DNA of 64,000 bases, taken from Sphingorhabdus sp. EL138 (lineage in GTDB: Bacteria; Pseudomonadota; Alphaproteobacteria; Sphingomonadales; Sphingomonadaceae). The translations under genes were made by a program, and so were the position numbers. Below are positions 59,553-64,000 of this stretch, one piece after another. Location of the stretch: positions 62,001 through 126,000 of the forward strand of contig NZ_CAMDCK010000003.1 of NCBI RefSeq assembly GCF_945890115.1, written 5' to 3'. The number at the start of each line of letters is the position of its first letter. Position 1 is the stretch's first letter. A model generated the notes under the pieces. It ran no database searches and was not told the DNA's origin. It worked only from the letters and a program-made list of their open reading frames with translations.

Positions 59553-61817
59553 ATGGAAAGCGCTACCCGTTCTGCCCGCAATATCCTGACAGGTTTGCAC
59601 GAGGTGATGGCCTCGAAAAACCATGCACAGGGTAAGCTGAATCATGTGGTCAACATCATCGGCGAAGCGCTTTCAAGCGAAGTATGTTCAATTTACTTAT
59701 TGCGCGATGGCGCACTTGAGCTGTTTGCGACGCGCGGGTTGAACCAAGCTGCCGTGCACATTACGCGCTTGGGTTTGGGCGAAGGTCTCGTTGGGACAAT
59801 TGCTGAAAATGTCGAAACACTGAACCTGGATGAGGCGGCAGCGCATCCGAATTTCCGGTACGTACCGGAAACGGGTGAAGAACGCTTCCACAGTTTTGCA
59901 GGCGTGCCAATTGTCCGTTCCGAACGGGCCGTCGGCGTGCTCGCGGTCCAGCATGTCGAGCCGCGTAAATATGAAGAGATTGAGATTGAGGCGCTGCAAA
60001 CCGTTGCCATGGTGTTGTCGGAACTGATTGCCAACGCCGACCTAATTGACGAACCAACTGGCCGGGACGGCAATGAGACCGGCACGATTAGCCTCACAGG
60101 ATTAACGCTAGTTAAAGGTGCGGCGGCTGGCGTCGCTATTTTTCACCAGCCACATGTCCGCATCGAGCATACCGTTGCCGAGGATATCGAAGCCGAGCGC
60201 CAGCGTGTCTATTCCGCCTTCGATAAAATGCGTGAGCAAATCGACCGCATGGCGAGCCAGATAGATTTTGGCACAGGCGGAGAACATGAAGAGGTCATCG
60301 CGACCTACAAAATGTTCGCTTATGACGAAGGCTGGAGCCGTCGGATTAACGAAGCCATTGACAGCGGCCTAACCGCCGAAGCCGCAATTGAACGGGTTCA
60401 GCAACGCACGCGTATGCGCATGCGGCAGATTGACGACGCGCTGCTTGCCGATCGCATGCACGATCTGGAGGACCTGTCGAACCGTTTACTGCGCATCGTT
60501 TCCGGGCAGATGAGCACCGCCGCGCAGCTGGGGCTGAAAAAGGATTCCATCCTGATCGCGCGCAATTTGGGTCCCGCAGAATTGCTGGAATATGATAAAA
60601 GGCGCCTGCGCGGTGTGGTCTTAGAAGAAGGCTCGCTTACCGCACATGTGGTGATCGTGGCACGTGCCATGGGCATTCCGGTTCTTGGCCGGGTGCGCGG
60701 CATTCGCCACAAGGTGCGCGACGGCGACATGCTGTTGCTGAACGCTGACGACAAAAGCGTTATCGTGCGCCCTTCGTCTGCGACAGAAGAGATATTTCAA
60801 CATGATCTTGTTGATCGGCAAAAGAAAAAGGCGCGCTATGCCGCGATGCGTGATGAAGCATCTGTCACTAAAGACGGAGTGCCGGTTACGCTAATGATTA
60901 ACGCTGGCTTGCGCGATGACATGTCGGCTTTGGCGACAACCGGCGCGGAAGGCGTTGGCCTTTTCCGGACCGAGTTCCAGTTTCTGATTTCGGCAACCTT
61001 ACCCCAACGCGAGCGGCAGCAGCGCTTTTACCGCGACGTTTTAGACGCGGCTGGCGACAAGCCAGTGATTTTCCGCACGCTGGATATCGGCGGAGACAAG
61101 GCGCTTCCTTACCTCAAGGATGAGACGCACCAAGAGGAAAATCCCGCGCTGGGTTGGCGTGCGTTGCGGCTGTCGCTTGATCATGCCGGCTTGATGAAGG
61201 CGCAAGCGCGCGCGTTGATTGAGGCAGCGGCCGGTCGCACACTCAACGTCATGTTCCCGATGGTCTCTGAGCCATGGGAATTTGATGCGGCCAAGGCCAT
61301 TTTCGACGGCCAGATTGAATTTCTAGGGCGGCAGAAAAAGATATTACCTAACAAAATCCGTTATGGCGCGATGCTTGAGGTCCCTGCTCTGGCTGAGACG
61401 CTCGACATCCTGCTGCCCAAGATTAACTTTCTGTCTATTGGCACAAACGACCTGACCCAGTTTCTTTTTGCTGCGGATCGCGCTGATCCCCGTTTGGCAG
61501 AACGCTATGACTGGCTGAGCCCCGCTATCCTGCGGTTCATCCGGCGGGTCGTCAAAGCTACTGAGGGCCACGACGTCGACGTCGCGGTATGCGGCGAAAT
61601 GGGGGGACGGTCACTTGAGGCGCTTGCCCTTATGGGCATTGGCATTCATAGATTGTCGATCACACCAGCCGCCGTTGGGCCTATCAAGGCGATGATCCGC
61701 TCAACCAGCCATTTTGATATCCGCGCAAAAATGGAAGAGTTGCTCAACAATCCTACAGAGAATTTGCGTGAAGAACTGACGAGTTGGGCAATTGGTCAAG
61801 GCGTTGAAATCGGATGA
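59553..61817 (+). CDS. ptsP: Phosphoenolpyruvate--protein phosphotransferase PtsP (GAF + EI, nitrogen PTS)
   Basis: N-term GAF; AHVVIVARAMGIPVLGRV; GAEGVGLFRTEFQFL; MFPMVSEPWEF; SIGTNDLTQFLFAADR. Confidence 0.94.
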   Translation: MESATRSARNILTGLHEVMASKNHAQGKLNHVVNIIGEALSSEVCSIYLLRDGALELFATRGLNQAAVHITRLGLGEGLVGTIAENVETLNLDEAAAHPNFRYVPETGEERFHSFAGVPIVRSERAVGVLAVQHVEPRKYEEIEIEALQTVAMVLSELIANADLIDEPTGRDGNETGTISLTGLTLVKGAAAGVAIFHQPHVRIEHTVAEDIEAERQRVYSAFDKMREQIDRMASQIDFGTGGEHEEVIATYKMFAYDEGWSRRINEAIDSGLTAEAAIERVQQRTRMRMRQIDDALLADRMHDLEDLSNRLLRIVSGQMSTAAQLGLKKDSILIARNLGPAELLEYDKRRLRGVVLEEGSLTAHVVIVARAMGIPVLGRVRGIRHKVRDGDMLLLNADDKSVIVRPSSATEEIFQHDLVDRQKKKARYAAMRDEASVTKDGVPVTLMINAGLRDDMSALATTGAEGVGLFRTEFQFLISATLPQRERQQRFYRDVLDAAGDKPVIFRTLDIGGDKALPYLKDETHQEENPALGWRALRLSLDHAGLMKAQARALIEAAAGRTLNVMFPMVSEPWEFDAAKAIFDGQIEFLGRQKKILPNKIRYGAMLEVPALAETLDILLPKINFLSIGTNDLTQFLFAADRADPRLAERYDWLSPAILRFIRRVVKATEGHDVDVAVCGEMGGRSLEALALMGIGIHRLSITPAAVGPIKAMIRSTSHFDIRAKMEELLNNPTENLREELTSWAIGQGVEIG

Positions 61818-61919
61818 GTAAAGGTACCTTAATTATCTGATTATCCCCAATTAACATTGACATTATTCAATTGGTGCTCATTATCCCCGCGACTGCACGC
61901 AGATGTGGGGGAGCGGGTC

Positions 61920-62345
61920 GTGGAGATTGCAGTGGACGAAATTCCTCAGGTGGAAGCGGAGCCTATGACTGTAGGTGAAGAACTGAAGGCCGCGCGCGCG
62001 CGGATGGACATGAGCTTGTCTGACCTCGCCACCGAGACACGCGTACCCGTGCGACATCTGGAATCCATTGAGCGATCCGAATTCAGCGCGTTGCCGGGAC
62101 ATACATATACGGTTGGTTTTGTTCGGTCTTACGCCCGTGCGGTCGCCCTCGACGATATTGCGATAGTGAATGCGCTACGCGCCGAATTATCTATCGGCGG
62201 ACATAAAAGATATGAGGCACCCCTGCAGAATTACGAGCCAGCGGACCCTGCGCGTGTTCCTTCCAAAACCTTGGCATGGACCGCCGCAGCAGTTGCGGGG
62301 CTAGTTTTGGTCGCTTATCTGATTTTCAGAAGCTACGCATACTAA
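61920..62345 (+). CDS. RodZ-like HTH domain protein with C-terminal TM segment
   Basis: MTVGEELKAARARMDMSLSDLATETRVPVRHLESIERSEFSALPGHTYTVGFVRSYARAVALD; start uncertain (GTG 61920 or ATG 61965). Confidence 0.75.
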   Translation: MEIAVDEIPQVEAEPMTVGEELKAARARMDMSLSDLATETRVPVRHLESIERSEFSALPGHTYTVGFVRSYARAVALDDIAIVNALRAELSIGGHKRYEAPLQNYEPADPARVPSKTLAWTAAAVAGLVLVAYLIFRSYAY

Positions 62346-62605
62346 CTACAGCATTCAAGGCAACAGCGCTCAAGCCGGTGGCCACTCTGAATGATGATAA
62401 AACCGCTGGGAATGTCGGCATGGACGAACAATATCCTCCGCTCGGCACATCTGTGGTCGCCACCCCCAAATCAGTAAGCCCAGTCATTACGGTCCGAAAT
62501 TTCGGTAAATTTCAATTTTTTGTACCGAAATGCTGCGTTGGGCTTTATCGTGGGATTGCACTAAGCTATGCTATCCATTCGATTTTAATAAAGGGAAGTA
62601 ACCCA

Positions 62606-63508
62606 ATGTATTTTCGGCGCGTTATTCTTATCGGCGCAGCGTTCGCGCTTAGCGCACCCACAATGGCGCAGGACGCGGCCATTGACGGGCGCGTGGGCAA
62701 ACTCGAGAAGGAAATGCGGGCGGTTCAGCGGCAGGTATTCCCAAATGGTTCCGGCAAATTTGTCGAAGCTGATATCCAGTCACCCACAGCGCCAAGCACG
62801 ACGACCAGTTCAACCACCACAACGGTGGATATGACCGCGCGTGTAGATGCATTAGAGGCGCAGCTTGCTACCCTAACCGGGCAGGTCGAATTGCAAGGCA
62901 ATGATATGCGCCGACTTGAAGGCAGGCTGAAGGCCGTCGAGACCCGACTAGCAACCCAGCCAGCACCGCCCGTTGAAACGGTGGTGCCAACGGCAACGCC
63001 CACAGCGGCAGCGCCGAAAGCCAAAGCTGGCGTAGTTCCTACAAAGCCTGTCACCTCCGCTAAGCCAAATCCCGCCCGCGTCGCCGCGGTTGCCACAATC
63101 GAACGTCCCGCCAGTGGGGATGCGTTCGAGGATGGCTACAATTATGGCTATCGCTTGTGGGAGGCCAAATTCTATCCGGAATCGCAAGCAACGCTTGAAG
63201 AAACCTTGGCCAAATTTCCCAAGCACAAACGCGCAAGCTACGCACGCAATTTGCTTGGCCGGGCATGGTTGGATGACAAAAAACCAGCGACTGCGGTGAA
63301 GGTTTTCTACGACAATTATAAGGCTGATCCACGCGGTGACCGAGCGCCCGAAAGCTTGTTTTTCTTGGGATCAGCTTTGACTGACCTTGGGAAGTCGCCC
63401 GAGGCATGCGAAGCTTTTGGTGAACTGGCAAGGGCGTATCCAGATGCGGCGACCGGCCGCTTGGCCGAAAGGATCACATCCGGCAAAACAAGGGCGAAGT
63501 GCAAGTAA
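62606..63508 (+). CDS. YbgF/CpoB-like tetratricopeptide protein
   Basis: MYFRRVILIGAAFALSAPTMAQ signal; coiled coil; DAFEDGYNYGYRLWEAKFYPESQATLEETLAKFPKHKRASYARNLLGRAWLD. Confidence 0.82.
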   Translation: MYFRRVILIGAAFALSAPTMAQDAAIDGRVGKLEKEMRAVQRQVFPNGSGKFVEADIQSPTAPSTTTSSTTTTVDMTARVDALEAQLATLTGQVELQGNDMRRLEGRLKAVETRLATQPAPPVETVVPTATPTAAAPKAKAGVVPTKPVTSAKPNPARVAAVATIERPASGDAFEDGYNYGYRLWEAKFYPESQATLEETLAKFPKHKRASYARNLLGRAWLDDKKPATAVKVFYDNYKADPRGDRAPESLFFLGSALTDLGKSPEACEAFGELARAYPDAATGRLAERITSGKTRAKCK

Positions 63509-64000
63509 CGCTGACGCCAGTCATTCTCGACCGATTTAGAGCTGCACTTCGCAGGCTAGATTGTGCGGATGATGATCGGTTTTTATGCGGAGTGTCGGGC
63601 GGTCCCGATAGCCTGGCATTATTGTTGTTAGCGCAGCAAATTTTGCCCGGCAGATTGGTTGCCGCAACCGTAGATCATCAATTACGGCGAGAGTCTGCAG
63701 AGGAAGCACAGTTTGTTGGGGAAATCTGCCATAATCTCGGCGTACCGCATATCATTTTGACACCCGACAAAAAAATATCAGGCAATATCCAGTCATCGGC
63801 GCGCGCGGCCCGTTACGCGTTGCTGGAACGTGCGGCAGATGCGCAAGATTGCCAACACATTGCCACGGCACATCATGCCGATGACCAATTGGAAACGCTG
63901 CTCATGCGACTGGCGCGGGGAAGCGGCGTCGATGGATTGTCTGGCATTCGCGCCCGCAATGGACGCGTGGTGCGGCCACTACTAGAATTCACAAAAGCGG
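63499..64000 (+). CDS. tilS: tRNA(Ile)-lysidine synthetase, 3' truncated by window edge
   Basis: Manual translation: ...RFLCGVSGGPDSLALLLLAQQILPGRLVAATVDHQLRRESAEEAQFV...HIATAHHADDQLETLLMRLARGSGVDGLSGI. Confidence 0.9.
   Translation, partial: MQVTLTPVILDRFRAALRRLDCADDDRFLCGVSGGPDSLALLLLAQQILPGRLVAATVDHQLRRESAEEAQFVGEICHNLGVPHIILTPDKKISGNIQSSARAARYALLERAADAQDCQHIATAHHADDQLETLLMRLARGSGVDGLSGIRARNGRVVRPLLEFTKA

Overview
Chromosomal window with gene content and codon usage typical of an alphaproteobacterium, most likely Sphingomonadales. It is mostly housekeeping: crtI (partial), pgeF, an MlaE/F/D-type lipid transporter, lgt, glnD, lnt, metK, trmB, a LytS/LytTR pair, thiS-thiG fusion, aroQ, accBC, class I lysS, a DinG-like helicase, rpmF-plsX-fabH-ihfA-merR, thiolase/MaoC, PHA depolymerase, an ABC exporter, ptsP, a cpoB-like gene and tilS (partial). 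I saw no rRNA, tRNA, CRISPR array or intact mobile element. The most interesting signals lie outside ordinary annotation: (i) a ~150-bp palindromic repeat inserted in frame inside lnt, with a 50-bp identical segment in a second copy in the crtI/threonine-aldolase intergenic region; (ii) a ~118-bp imperfect hairpin element upstream of a MAPEG gene; (iii) an exact GTTC-N7-GTTC (alphaproteobacterial LexA-box pattern) in a divergent promoter between an S24/LexA-like repressor and a two-gene operon of unknown small proteins; (iv) a 70-codon frame without a start codon that resembles the C-terminus of DUF2793-type phage/GTA proteins; (v) a perfect 18-bp palindrome just upstream of metK; (vi) an RcnB-like secreted protein with five exact 12-aa EF-hand-like repeats; (vii) a repeat-rich accessory patch at 54.2-55.7 kb. 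All family calls come from reading translations, with no database search.
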